From: SHWB01 sp050246875
GTDB taxonomy: Bacteria; Pseudomonadota; Alphaproteobacteria; UBA6615
Reading direction: 5' to 3'
Assembly (NCBI GenBank): GCA_050246875.1
Contig: JBFWVF010000004.1
Coordinates: forward strand, 248,001-312,000
DNA length: 64,000 nucleotides
Shown here in pieces: positions 25,219 to 32,728 of the stretch. The notes beneath the pieces are model-generated. The model did not search any database. It worked only from the letters and a program-made list of their open reading frames with translations, and was not told where the DNA came from. Position 1 is the stretch's first letter, and each line of letters starts with the position of its first letter. The translations under genes were made by a program, and so were the position numbers.

Positions 25219-25647
25219 TTACTTCTTCGCCTTGGCGACGACCTGCTTGAACTCGTCGAGCCCGGCAGCGAAGCGCGCATTGAGGGTTTCGAGCGACTCG
25301 CTCTGCGTCTTGGCGACCATCTCGGACAGTTCGCGCAGATTGGCCATGTTGCGTTCGAAGGCCTGCTTGACGAGGTCGGCCTGCACGCCGGCCTTGTCGG
25401 CGGGGTCGCCGGCGGCGCTCAGGGCGCTCAGGGCGCGGGTCGACTCCTCCAGCGCCTCGCGCACGATTGCCGTCTGACGCTCGGCGACGGCACGGGCGCC
25501 CTCGGCGGCCTGCTGGCTGGCGCGCGTCAGCGCCTCGAAGTTGCGGCGCTGGGATTCGACCAGGGCCTGCATGTCGAGGCCCGGAACGCGCAGATCGCCC
25601 ATCATCTTGGCGAGGTCGAATTCGAAGGGATTGCGGGGGTCGGCCAT
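25219..25647 (-). CDS. Phasin (polyhydroxyalkanoate granule-associated protein)
   Basis: 142 aa; ATG 25647 follows AAGGAGGA. Almost entirely amphipathic helix: the FEFDLAKMMGDLRVPG and VESQRRNFEALTRASQQAAEGARAVAERQ phasin signature, then NMANLRELSEMVAKTQSESLETLNARF. Phasins coat PHA granules and limit their size. The gene is preceded by a perfect palindrome whose core recurs at the end of the tetR gene, a likely operator. No phaC synthase gene is in the window. It is downstream of the TetR gene on the same strand. Confidence 0.88.
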   Translation of the reverse strand: MADPRNPFEFDLAKMMGDLRVPGLDMQALVESQRRNFEALTRASQQAAEGARAVAERQTAIVREALEESTRALSALSAAGDPADKAGVQADLVKQAFERNMANLRELSEMVAKTQSESLETLNARFAAGLDEFKQVVAKAKK

Positions 25648-25667
25648 CGGAGTTCCTCCTTGGGGTC

Positions 25668-25684
25668 ATTGTGCAGTGCACAAT
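25668..25684. promoter_or_regulatory. Operator-like perfect palindrome upstream of the phasin gene
   Basis: ATTGTGCA-G-TGCACAAT is an exact palindrome with 8-bp arms about a single base, its near end 20 bp upstream of the phasin ATG. TGCA-rich sites of this kind are bound by PhaR-type repressors in PHA-producing bacteria. The TetR protein encoded just upstream is a second candidate. Confidence 0.55.
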
Positions 25685-25725
25685 TGCCTGCCCATATGGC
25701 GTTCCTCACGTTCAATGCAAGTTCT

Positions 25726-25740
25726 TTTTGCAGTGCACAA
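25726..25740. promoter_or_regulatory. Second operator-like site (imperfect copy)
   Basis: TTTTGCA-G-TGCACAA repeats the core of the palindrome at 25668-25684 with one mismatch. Centres are 57 bp apart. The 13-bp string TGCAGTGCACAAT is identical in both. This copy abuts the stop codon of the tetR gene. Confidence 0.5.
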
Positions 25741-26352
25741 TCAAATCGGCGATGCATCTCCCCGTGAGGCGAAGAGGGATAGCGGCCCGCCCAGCCGTTC
25801 GGCCCGGCCGAGCGCCCGATCTAGTGTCGCCATGGCCCGAGACAGGTCCGGATCGTCGGCGCCAAGCCAACTCCGCACCGTCTGGGCCCATACCAGGCCC
25901 AGCAGCTTGACGCGGAGGGCCCCGGCGGGTCCGGCGGTACCGAGGCCGGCGGCGGCGACCATTCGTGCCAGCGAGCGGCCGGCCTGGGGCAACACGGCCA
26001 CCGCCTCCAGCGGGTCGGCCGGCAAGTCGCGGACGATGGCGGCGATGGCCGCGCGATGCGGCGCAAGCGCTTCGAGGCGACGCAGCAGCAGGTCGAGCAG
26101 CCGGTCGTGCACGCTGCCGGCATCCCCGTCTGCCGCGGCCCCGGCCAGCACGGCGGCATCGATGCGGCGCATCAGGGCCTCGAGCACCGCGACGCGGGTC
26201 GGCGTGGCGCGATAGACGACCAGCGGGTCGAGCTTCGCGGCATCGGCGATCGCTTCGAGCGAGACACCGCGCCAGCCGCCTTTCGCGGCCAGGTCCAGCG
26301 CCGCATCAACGATGCGATCAGTCGTGTCAGCCGCTTTTTTCCGCACCGCCAT
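25741..26352 (-). CDS. TetR-family regulator
   Basis: 203 aa from ATG 26352. The N-terminal HTH (about 8-55) reads TTDRIVDAALDLAAKGGWRGVSLEAIADAAKL followed by VVYRATPTRVAVLEAL, the TetR pattern with the usual Tyr slightly altered. The C-terminal ligand domain (60-203) is Ala/Leu-rich helical and resembles the group seen with ubiquinone or phasin genes. It precedes the phasin gene, and the space between them holds two TGCA palindromes it might bind. It diverges from the MscS gene. Confidence 0.85.
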   Translation of the reverse strand: MAVRKKAADTTDRIVDAALDLAAKGGWRGVSLEAIADAAKLDPLVVYRATPTRVAVLEALMRRIDAAVLAGAAADGDAGSVHDRLLDLLLRRLEALAPHRAAIAAIVRDLPADPLEAVAVLPQAGRSLARMVAAAGLGTAGPAGALRVKLLGLVWAQTVRSWLGADDPDLSRAMATLDRALGRAERLGGPLSLFASRGDASPI

Positions 26353-26451
26353 GAGCCATATCCCGCGCCGCCCGCGCCGCTTCGATGTTACGCCCACGCC
26401 GCCGCCATGTTAACCGGTGCGCGCCCCGCAACCCCAGTGAAGGAAACCGGC

Positions 26452-27306
26452 ATGCAGCAGGTCGATGCACTCCAGGCCAACGCCGTCGAATGGTTCGAAC
26501 TCGTCAACGCCTTCGTCGCCACCTATGCGCTGGGCGTGCTGGGCGGTGTGCTCGTCCTCGTCGTCGGCTGGACGCTCGCCGGCTGGGCCCGCCGCCTGGT
26601 CGATCGCGTCCTCGGGCGCGTGCGCGGCGTCGACGAGACGTTGCGCCGCTTCTTTTCCAGCGCGACGCGCTACCTGATCATCGTCATCACCGTCCTCGCC
26701 GCGCTCGCCCAGTTCGGTGTGCAGACAGCGAGCCTGATCGCCGTCTTCGGCGCCGCCAGCCTCGCCGTCGGCCTCGCGCTCCAGGGCACGCTGTCGAATC
26801 TCGCCGCCGGGGTAATGCTGCTGCTGTTCCGGCCGCTGCGGGTCGGCGACTACGTGGCCGTCGGCGGCAATACCGGCACGGTCAAGGCGATCGACCTGTT
26901 CGTCACCGAACTGGCGACGCTGGACAACGTGCAGGTGATCGTGCCGAACGGCCAGATCTGGGGTGCGGCGATCACCAACTACAGCGTCCACGCCACGCGG
27001 CGCATCGAGTTCACCGTCGGCATCGATTACGCCGACAGCATCGCCACCGCGATCGACACGGTGCGCGCGGTGATCGCGGCCGATGCGCGCTGCCTCGCCG
27101 ACCCGGAGCCGGCCATAATGGTCAACGGCCTCGGCGAAAGCTCGGTCGACATCGTCGTGCGCGTGTGGTGCGCCCGCGGCGACTTCGTCGCCCTGCGCGC
27201 CGACCTGCTGCGGGCCTCCAAGGAAGCGCTGGACCGCGCCGGCATCTCCATCCCGTTCCCGCAGCGCGTGGTGCATACGGTGGCGGCGAAGGCGACGGCG
27301 GCCTAG
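26452..27306 (+). CDS. Small-conductance mechanosensitive channel, MscS type
   Basis: 284 aa, the minimal MscS length. Three membrane spans: YALGVLGGVLVLVVGWTLAG, YLIIVITVLAALAQFG, and the pore helix SLIAVFGAASLAVGLALQG continuing NLAAGVMLLLFRPLRVGDYV. A cytoplasmic beta domain (VGGNTGTVKAIDLF, VIVPNGQIWGAAITNYS) and an alpha/beta vestibule follow. It opens on membrane tension to release osmolytes. GTGAAGGAAA precedes ATG 26452. Its TAG stop overlaps the stop of convergent proC in CTAG. Confidence 0.92.
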   Translation: MQQVDALQANAVEWFELVNAFVATYALGVLGGVLVLVVGWTLAGWARRLVDRVLGRVRGVDETLRRFFSSATRYLIIVITVLAALAQFGVQTASLIAVFGAASLAVGLALQGTLSNLAAGVMLLLFRPLRVGDYVAVGGNTGTVKAIDLFVTELATLDNVQVIVPNGQIWGAAITNYSVHATRRIEFTVGIDYADSIATAIDTVRAVIAADARCLADPEPAIMVNGLGESSVDIVVRVWCARGDFVALRADLLRASKEALDRAGISIPFPQRVVHTVAAKATAA

Positions 27307-28115
27307 CCCGCCAGCTCGCGCGATCGCTTCGTCGCCGCGTCGATGGCGCGCGTCATCAGCGCGCCGAGGCCGCCGCCTTCGTCCATCAGCACGGCGAGGG
27401 CGGCGGCGGTGGTGCCGCCGGGACTGGTGACGTTCTTGCGTAGCGTCGCCGCGTCCTCGGCGGCGCCGGCGAGCAGCGCGCCCGAGCCGGCGACCGTCTC
27501 GCGCGCGAGCTTCATGGCCAGATCGGCCGGCAGGCCGGCGGCGACGCCGGCGGCCGCCATCGCTTCGACCAGCAGGAAGACATAGGCCGGCCCGCTGCCC
27601 GAAACCGCCGTCACCGGGTCCATCAGGGCCTCGTCGGCGACCGTCTCGACCGCGCCGACGGCCGACATCAGGTTCCGGCAGACATCGAGCTGGCCCGGGG
27701 CGACCCGCGCATTGGCGCACAGCACGGTAATGCCGCGCCCTACGGCAGCCGGCGTGTTCGGCATCGCCCGCACCACGGCCGCGCCGTCGCCGAGGTGGCG
27801 GGCGAAGAAGGCCAGCGGCCGGCCCGCCGCGATTGACAGGAACACGGTGCCCGGGCCGGCGAAGCGGCGATAGGCCGGCAGCACCGCGTCCATGCCCTGC
27901 GGCTTCACCGCCAGCACCACGACCTTCGGAGCCAGCCCCGCCGGCAGCGCCCCCGCCTCCGCCACCTCGACGACGCCGGCGGGCGGCGGCGCATAGGGCT
28001 GCGGCTCGACGCTGTGGACCTCGGACGGCGCGAGGCCGCGGGCGAGCCAGCCGGCCAGCAGGGCGCTGCCCATCTTGCCACGGCCGACAAGGACGACCGG
28101 TCCGCTGGTGGTCAT
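27303..28115 (-). CDS. proC: Pyrroline-5-carboxylate reductase
   Basis: 270 aa, the ProC size. Makes proline from pyrroline-5-carboxylate with NAD(P)H. N-terminal Rossmann start VVLVGRGKMGSALLAGW (the usual GxGxMG, here GRGKMG), VLAVKPQGMDAVL, MPNTPAAVGRGITVL, and the C-terminal signature TAVSGSGPAYVFLLVEAM with SPGGTTAAALAVL. It follows the YbjN-family gene by 78 bp on the same strand, an alphaproteobacterial pairing. The stop overlaps mscS as CTAG. Confidence 0.93.
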   Translation of the reverse strand: MTTSGPVVLVGRGKMGSALLAGWLARGLAPSEVHSVEPQPYAPPPAGVVEVAEAGALPAGLAPKVVVLAVKPQGMDAVLPAYRRFAGPGTVFLSIAAGRPLAFFARHLGDGAAVVRAMPNTPAAVGRGITVLCANARVAPGQLDVCRNLMSAVGAVETVADEALMDPVTAVSGSGPAYVFLLVEAMAAAGVAAGLPADLAMKLARETVAGSGALLAGAAEDAATLRKNVTSPGGTTAAALAVLMDEGGGLGALMTRAIDAATKRSRELAG

Positions 28116-28193
28116 GCTTCCGCTCCCGCTGCTCAGCCTGCAATCGCGACGGGTTGTAGACGGATTGCCGGCGGGCGGCGAGCGCGGCCGGGC

Positions 28194-28694
28194 CTAGGCC
28201 TCGGCGATCGTCTCCAGGATCGCCAGTTCGAGCGCCTCGGGGGCGCGGCGGTTGCCCCAGACGACATACTGGAAAGCCGGGTAGAAGCGGTCGATCTCCG
28301 ACACCGCGATGTCGACCAGATCCTCGATCTGCTCGACCGACAGCGTGCCGCCGCGCAGCAGCAGCGCGTGCCGAAATGCCGGCAGGCCGTCGTCCGAGCC
28401 GATGTCGAAATGGCCGATCCACAGCTTGTCGTTGGCCAGCGCCAGCAACTCGTGCACGGCCGCGCGACGCTCGCGCTGCACCCGCACGTCGAAGGCGCAG
28501 GTCATGTGGAGGGCGCCGATCTCGTCCGACCAGGCGAAGACGAGGTGGTAGTCGCACCAGCGCCCGGTGATCTCGGCCACCAGTTCGTCGCGCCCCGTCC
28601 GCTCGGCCATGAAGTCGCGCACACCCATCGAGTGCTCGACCAGGTCGAGAGGATGCGACAGCGTCTGCTCGGCTTCGAGACTGTGCAGGGCCAT
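28194..28694 (-). CDS. YbjN domain protein
   Basis: 166 aa from ATG 28694 behind GGAGGCG. YbjN-family proteins are cytoplasmic type III secretion chaperone-like folds linked in E. coli to motility and stress. Seen: VEITG-type central strand (LVAEITGRWCDYHLVFAWSDE), LHMTCAFDVRV, ALANDKLWIGHFDI and FQYVVWGNRRAPEALELAI. It is upstream of proC on the same strand and probably co-transcribed. The divergent gene is the hypothetical at 28907. Confidence 0.85.
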   Translation of the reverse strand: MALHSLEAEQTLSHPLDLVEHSMGVRDFMAERTGRDELVAEITGRWCDYHLVFAWSDEIGALHMTCAFDVRVQRERRAAVHELLALANDKLWIGHFDIGSDDGLPAFRHALLLRGGTLSVEQIEDLVDIAVSEIDRFYPAFQYVVWGNRRAPEALELAILETIAEA

Positions 28695-28744
28695 GGCTTG
28701 AGCGCCTCCGTAAAGGGCTGGGGCCGAGGCATGGGGCAACGCCC

Positions 28745-28767
28745 GCCCGGATCTACAAGATCTGGGC
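28745..28767. promoter_or_regulatory. Inverted repeat in the divergent YbjN/hypothetical gap
   Basis: GCCCGGATCT and AGATCTGGGC pair as a 10-bp stem with one G-T wobble around the 3-nt centre ACA. There is no following T-run. The element is in the 212-bp gap between divergent starts, so it is more likely an operator or leader structure than a terminator. The rest of the gap shows nothing else apart from the -10-like site at 28895. Confidence 0.4.
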
Positions 28768-28894
28768 GTTGGCGCTATGGCTTGTGGAACTGGCACCCCC
28801 GGCACACCATCCCCTGTAGATTGTCAGAGGCTTGTGCTGCGCCGCAACAGGTCTGGCGGCGAAAACTGTGCACAGCTTCGCGCCCGCCGGCGAT

Positions 28895-28900
28895 TATGAT
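28895..28900 (+). promoter_or_regulatory. Candidate -10 hexamer (TATGAT), leaderless arrangement
   Basis: TATGAT ends 6 nt before ATG 28907, the same distance as at the petP-like and petR-like genes, and no Shine-Dalgarno sequence is present. Confidence 0.35.
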
Positions 28901-28906
28901 GCGGCC

Positions 28907-29380
28907 ATGTTCCGGCGCCCGCTCCGGCCGACCCCACCGCCCCCCGTCCCCGCCGCGCCGCCGCAGGCGCCGCTAACGGCGGGCGTGCCGCCGCTCATCG
29001 ACTGCGACGGCGATCCCTATGTGCCGCGCGGCTGGACGGTCGCGGCCCATCGCCGGTCGGGCCAACTCGAATGGTCCCCGGCGGCGGCGGCACGGGTGCT
29101 GGCGGCCGGCCGGACCGAGGCGGGCGACGGCACGCCGGCGCCGAACGCCAACATCCTCGACTTCCTGCTCGCCCACCCGCAGCACATCCCGGCCGACTGG
29201 AAGGCGGCGGCGACCGGCCGCGGCCTGTACGTGTTCTTCGCCGGTACCACCTACCGCAACGTGGGCGGCCGGCTGAGCGTCCGCTACCTGTGCTGGCTCG
29301 GCGACCGCTGGGGCTGGATGGCGCTGTGGCTGGGCTTCGATTCGTGCTGCTTCATCCCCGCCGTGCTGCGCCGGGGCTGA
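28907..29380 (+). CDS. Hypothetical protein, Pro-rich N-terminus
   Basis: 157 aa from ATG 28907. The first 40 residues are Pro/Ala-rich (RPTPPPPVPAAPPQAP). The remainder is a compact domain with LIDCDGDPYVPRGWTVAAH, LDFLLAHPQHIPADWK, GLYVFFAGTTYRNVGGRLSVRYL and WGWMALWLGFDSCCF. The last part, strongly hydrophobic with Trp, could be a core sheet; there is no signal peptide. I do not recognise the family. It converges on ubiK with a 4-bp gap. Confidence 0.6.
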   Translation: MFRRPLRPTPPPPVPAAPPQAPLTAGVPPLIDCDGDPYVPRGWTVAAHRRSGQLEWSPAAAARVLAAGRTEAGDGTPAPNANILDFLLAHPQHIPADWKAAATGRGLYVFFAGTTYRNVGGRLSVRYLCWLGDRWGWMALWLGFDSCCFIPAVLRRG

Positions 29381-29384
29381 GAAC

Positions 29385-29720
29385 CTATTTCCGCGCCGCC
29401 CGCGCGGCCTTGCGCGGCGCCTTGCCGGCCGCAGCCTTCTTCGCCGGCGTGCGCCGTGCGGCTTTCGGAGCGGCGAGGCCAAGCTGCGCCTCAAGCGCGG
29501 CGACGCGCTTGGCCAGCGTCTCCTGCTCGCGGCGGGCGGTCGCGGCAAGTTCCTTCACCGCCTCGAACTCCTCGCGCGGCACGAGGTCGAACTGGCCCAT
29601 CAGCCGCTCGACCCGGCCGCGGACCAGGGCCTCGATCTCGGCCCGCAGGCCCGTGACCACGCCGGCGGCACCGCCGGCCACCCGTGCCATGTCGTCGAAT
29701 ACCCGGCCCTTGGTCTGCAT
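29385..29720 (-). CDS. ubiK: UbiK-type accessory factor (BMFP family)
   Basis: 111 aa; ATG 29720 follows GGAGG. The helix pair KGRVFDDMARVAGGAAGVVTGLRAEIEALVRGRVERLMGQFDLV and VPREEFEAVKELAATARREQETLAKRVAALE is the coiled-coil, membrane-fusogenic BMFP/UbiK pattern. In E. coli UbiK binds UbiJ and aids aerobic ubiquinone synthesis. The C-terminal 30 residues are a Lys/Ala/Arg tail (RTPAKKAAAGKAPRKAAR) longer than in E. coli. It diverges from hldD. Confidence 0.82.
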   Translation of the reverse strand: MQTKGRVFDDMARVAGGAAGVVTGLRAEIEALVRGRVERLMGQFDLVPREEFEAVKELAATARREQETLAKRVAALEAQLGLAAPKAARRTPAKKAAAGKAPRKAARAARK

Positions 29721-29851
29721 GCTGGCCTCCCGGCGCAGGTCGCCCGACTCCTCATATAGGTTTGGCGGCCCGGCCACCGCAATACGGGGCCGGCGCGTTG
29801 CGGCGGCGGCGGCGGCCCGCCTATAAGGGCGGCGCTACGGGAGCGGCTGCG

Positions 29852-30829
29852 ATGATCGTGATCACGGGCGGCGCCGGTTTCATCGGCTCGAACCTCGCGG
29901 CCGCGCTGGATGCGCGCGGCGGCGAGCCGCTGGTGATCTGCGACCGGCTGGGCAGCGGCGACAAGTGGCGCAACATCGCGCGTCGCGAACTGTTCGATCT
30001 CGTGCCGCCGGAGGATCTGCTCGGCTGGCTGGAGGCGCATGCGCCGCAGATCCACATGATCTTTCATCTCGGCGCCATCTCGACGACCACCGAGCGCGAC
30101 GCCGATGCCATCGTCGCCAACAATTTCCGCCTGAGCCGCGCCTTGTGGGACTGGTGCGGGCGGCGCGACATCCGCCTCATCTACGCCTCCTCCGCCGCCG
30201 TCTATGGCGACGGCGCGCAGGGCTTCGACGACGACCCGGCCGGCCTCGCCGCGCTGCGGCCGCTCAACCCCTACGGCTGGTCGAAGCTGCTGTTCGACCG
30301 CTTCGCCGTGCGCGCCGCCGCGCGCGGCGCGCGCAAGCCGGGCCAGTGGGCGGGGCTGCGCTTCTTCAACGTCTACGGCCCGCACGAGGCGCACAAGGAC
30401 GGCCAGCGCAGCGTCGTCCACCAGGTCTGGGGCCAGGTGAAGGCGACGGGGCGCTGCCGGCTGTTCCGCTCGCACCATCCCGACTACACCGACGGCGGCC
30501 AGCTCCGCGACTTCGTCAGCGTCGACGACTGCGTCGACGTGCTGCTGTGGCTGCACGACAACCCGAGCGTCTCGGGCCTGTTCAATCTCGGCACGGGCAA
30601 GGCGCGCAGCTTCGCCGATCTGGCCAACGCCGTGTTCGCCGCCCTCGGCACGCCGCCGGCGATCGACTACGTCGACACGCCCGAGGCGCTGCGCGCGCAG
30701 TACCAGTACTTCACCGAGGCGCGCATGGAGCGCCTGCGCCGGGCCGGCTACGCACGTCCCTTCACGGCGCTGGAGGACGGCGTGCGCGACTACGTCGCCC
30801 GGCTCGAATCCGCCGATCCCTGGCGCTGA
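29852..30829 (+). CDS. hldD: ADP-L-glycero-D-manno-heptose 6-epimerase
   Basis: 325 aa extended SDR. Makes ADP-L-glycero-D-manno-heptose for the LPS inner core. Start MIVITGGAGFIGSNLAAAL with the NAD(P) GGxGFIG motif; FHLGAISTTTERD, SSAAVYGDG with the catalytic Ser/Thr region, YGWSK supplying Tyr and Lys, FFNVYGPHEAHKD typical of HldD, and RDFVSVDDCVDVL. ATG 29852 is chosen as the first codon of the Rossmann strand. It heads a long plus-strand run; lgt follows 7 bp later. No other heptose gene is nearby. Confidence 0.9.
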   Translation: MIVITGGAGFIGSNLAAALDARGGEPLVICDRLGSGDKWRNIARRELFDLVPPEDLLGWLEAHAPQIHMIFHLGAISTTTERDADAIVANNFRLSRALWDWCGRRDIRLIYASSAAVYGDGAQGFDDDPAGLAALRPLNPYGWSKLLFDRFAVRAAARGARKPGQWAGLRFFNVYGPHEAHKDGQRSVVHQVWGQVKATGRCRLFRSHHPDYTDGGQLRDFVSVDDCVDVLLWLHDNPSVSGLFNLGTGKARSFADLANAVFAALGTPPAIDYVDTPEALRAQYQYFTEARMERLRRAGYARPFTALEDGVRDYVARLESADPWR

Positions 30830-30836
30830 GGCGAAC

Positions 30837-31652
30837 GTGTCCGGCCCCCTGCCCTTCCCCGCGTTCGATCCGGTGGCCATCGCCATCGGCCCCTTCGCCA
30901 TCCGCTGGTACGCGCTGGCCTACATCGCCGGGCTGCTCGCCGGCTGGTGGTGGGCGGCGCGGCTGGCGCGCCTGCCGGGCTCGGCAGTGCCGCCGGCGAA
31001 GCTCGGCGACTTCCTCACATGGGCCATCGTCGGCATCATCGCCGGCGGCCGCCTCGGCTACGTGCTGTTCTACCAACCGAGCCACTTCCTCGCCCATCCG
31101 GTCGAGATCGTCTACCTGTGGCAGGGCGGCATGTCGTTCCATGGCGGCCTCGCCGGCATCATCGCCGCGATCATCCTGTTCGCGCGCGCCAACTCCATCC
31201 CGGTGCTGGCGCTCGGCGACCTCGTCGCCGCCGCGGGACCGATCGGCCTGTTCCTCGGCCGGCTTGCCAACTTCGTCAACGGCGAGCTGTTCGGCCGGCC
31301 GACCGATGTGCCATGGGCGATCGTGTTCCCCAACGGCGGTCCCGAGGGCCGGCATCCGAGCCAGCTCTACGAGGCGGCGCTCGAAGGCGTCGTGCTGTTC
31401 GCTGTCCTCGCCGTGCTGATGTACCGGCCATGGGTGCGCGCGCGGCCGGGCATCGTCGCCGGCGGCTTCGTCGCCGGCTACGGCATCGCCCGCTTCATCG
31501 TCGAATTCTTCCGCCAGCCGGACGCCTTCCTCGGCTTCCTCGCCTTCGGCGCGACCATGGGCCAGTTGCTGTCGCTGCCGCTGATCGCCATCGGCGCCGG
31601 CTTCATCGTCTGGGGCCTGCGCCATCCCCTGCCCGGGGCCGCCGCGCGGTGA
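30837..31652 (+). CDS. lgt: Prolipoprotein diacylglyceryl transferase
   Basis: 271 aa inner-membrane enzyme with about seven spans. Transfers diacylglycerol from phosphatidylglycerol to the lipobox Cys. Seen: YALAYIAGLLAGWWWAARLA, GGRLGYVLFYQP, MSFHGGLAGIIAAIILFA and the signature LFLGRLANFVNGELFGRPTD. Starts with GTG 30837, 7 bp after hldD. Its stop overlaps the next GTG start (GTGA). The many lipoproteins in this window are its substrates. Order lgt-midA-pgeF is usual in alphaproteobacteria. Confidence 0.95.
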   Translation: MSGPLPFPAFDPVAIAIGPFAIRWYALAYIAGLLAGWWWAARLARLPGSAVPPAKLGDFLTWAIVGIIAGGRLGYVLFYQPSHFLAHPVEIVYLWQGGMSFHGGLAGIIAAIILFARANSIPVLALGDLVAAAGPIGLFLGRLANFVNGELFGRPTDVPWAIVFPNGGPEGRHPSQLYEAALEGVVLFAVLAVLMYRPWVRARPGIVAGGFVAGYGIARFIVEFFRQPDAFLGFLAFGATMGQLLSLPLIAIGAGFIVWGLRHPLPGAAAR

Positions 31653-32728
31653 CGCCGCTCGCCCGGCGGCTGGCGCGCCGCATCGCGCGCGACGGCGCCA
31701 TGCCCGTCGACGTGTTCATGGCCGAGGCGCTCGGCCATCCCCGCCACGGCTACTACGCCACGCGCGATCCGCTGGGTGCCGCGGGCGACTTCACGACGGC
31801 GCCGGAAATCTCCCAGATGTTCGGCGAGCTCGTCGGCCTGTGGTGCGCCGACCTGTGGCTCCGCATGGGCCGGCCCGACCCCTTCGTGCTGCTGGAGCTG
31901 GGGCCGGGACGCGGCACGCTGATGGCCGATGTCCTGCGCGCGCTCGCCGTCGTGCCCGGCTGCCGGGCGGCGGCCCGGCCGCATCTGGTCGAGACCAGCC
32001 CGGCGCTGCGCGCCCGCCAGCGGCGCACACTGCGCGGCGCCGGCGCGACCTGGCACGCGACGCTGGCCGGCGTGCCGGAGGGACCGACGCTGGCCATCGC
32101 CAACGAATTCTTCGATGCCCTGCCGGTGCGCCAGTTCGTGCGGCTGGCAGACGGCTGGCACGAGCGCGTCGTCGTGACGGAGGGCGATGGCCTCGCCTTC
32201 GCCACCGCCGTGCGCCGGCCGCAACCGTACGAACTGCCGCCGGCTGCTGCCGGGCTGGCGGCCGAGGGCGCGACGGTGGAGGACTGCCCGGCCGGCCGTA
32301 CTCTCGCCGCCGCTCTGGCACGGCGCCTCGTGCGCGAGGGCGGCGCGGCGCTGGCGATCGACTACGGCTACGACGGCCCGGCCGTCGGCGACACGTTGCA
32401 GGCGGTGCGGGCGCACCGCTTCGTCCCGGTCCTCGACGAGCCCGGCGAGGCCGACATCACGGCGCATGTCGACTTCACCGCCCTCGCCATGGCGGCGCGG
32501 GGCGCCGGCGCCACTGTCGCCGGCCCGGTGGCGCAGGGCGCGTTCCTGCGCCGGCTCGGCATCGAGGCGCGCGCCGCCCGCCTGAAGGCCGCCGCGACAC
32601 CCGCACAGCGCGCGGCCATCGACGCCGCGATGGCGCGCTTGATCGATGCCACGGGAATGGGCAGTTTGTTCCGCGTGCTCGCGCTGGCCGCGCCCGGCCT
32701 CGACATTTCCGCGGGCTTTGCAGCGTGA
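31649..32728 (+). CDS. MidA/NDUFAF7-family SAM-dependent methyltransferase
   Basis: 359 aa, GTG start at 31649 in a GTGA overlap with lgt. Rossmann methyltransferase with LLELGPGRGTLMADVLRAL as the SAM loop, LVETSPALRARQ, AIANEFFDALPVRQF and ALAIDYGYDGP. The N-terminus MPVDVFMAEALGHPRHGYYA and DFTTAPEISQMFGELVG identify the MidA/NDUFAF7 branch, whose human member methylates an Arg of complex I subunit NDUFS2. The bacterial role is probably complex I assembly, inferred from the family. Confidence 0.9.
   Translation: MTPLARRLARRIARDGAMPVDVFMAEALGHPRHGYYATRDPLGAAGDFTTAPEISQMFGELVGLWCADLWLRMGRPDPFVLLELGPGRGTLMADVLRALAVVPGCRAAARPHLVETSPALRARQRRTLRGAGATWHATLAGVPEGPTLAIANEFFDALPVRQFVRLADGWHERVVVTEGDGLAFATAVRRPQPYELPPAAAGLAAEGATVEDCPAGRTLAAALARRLVREGGAALAIDYGYDGPAVGDTLQAVRAHRFVPVLDEPGEADITAHVDFTALAMAARGAGATVAGPVAQGAFLRRLGIEARAARLKAAATPAQRAAIDAAMARLIDATGMGSLFRVLALAAPGLDISAGFAA

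Noticed and set aside
26410..28557. Minus-strand open frame of over 700 codons across mscS, proC and YbjN genes
   Set aside because: It has no recognisable domain and runs through three recognised genes in other frames.
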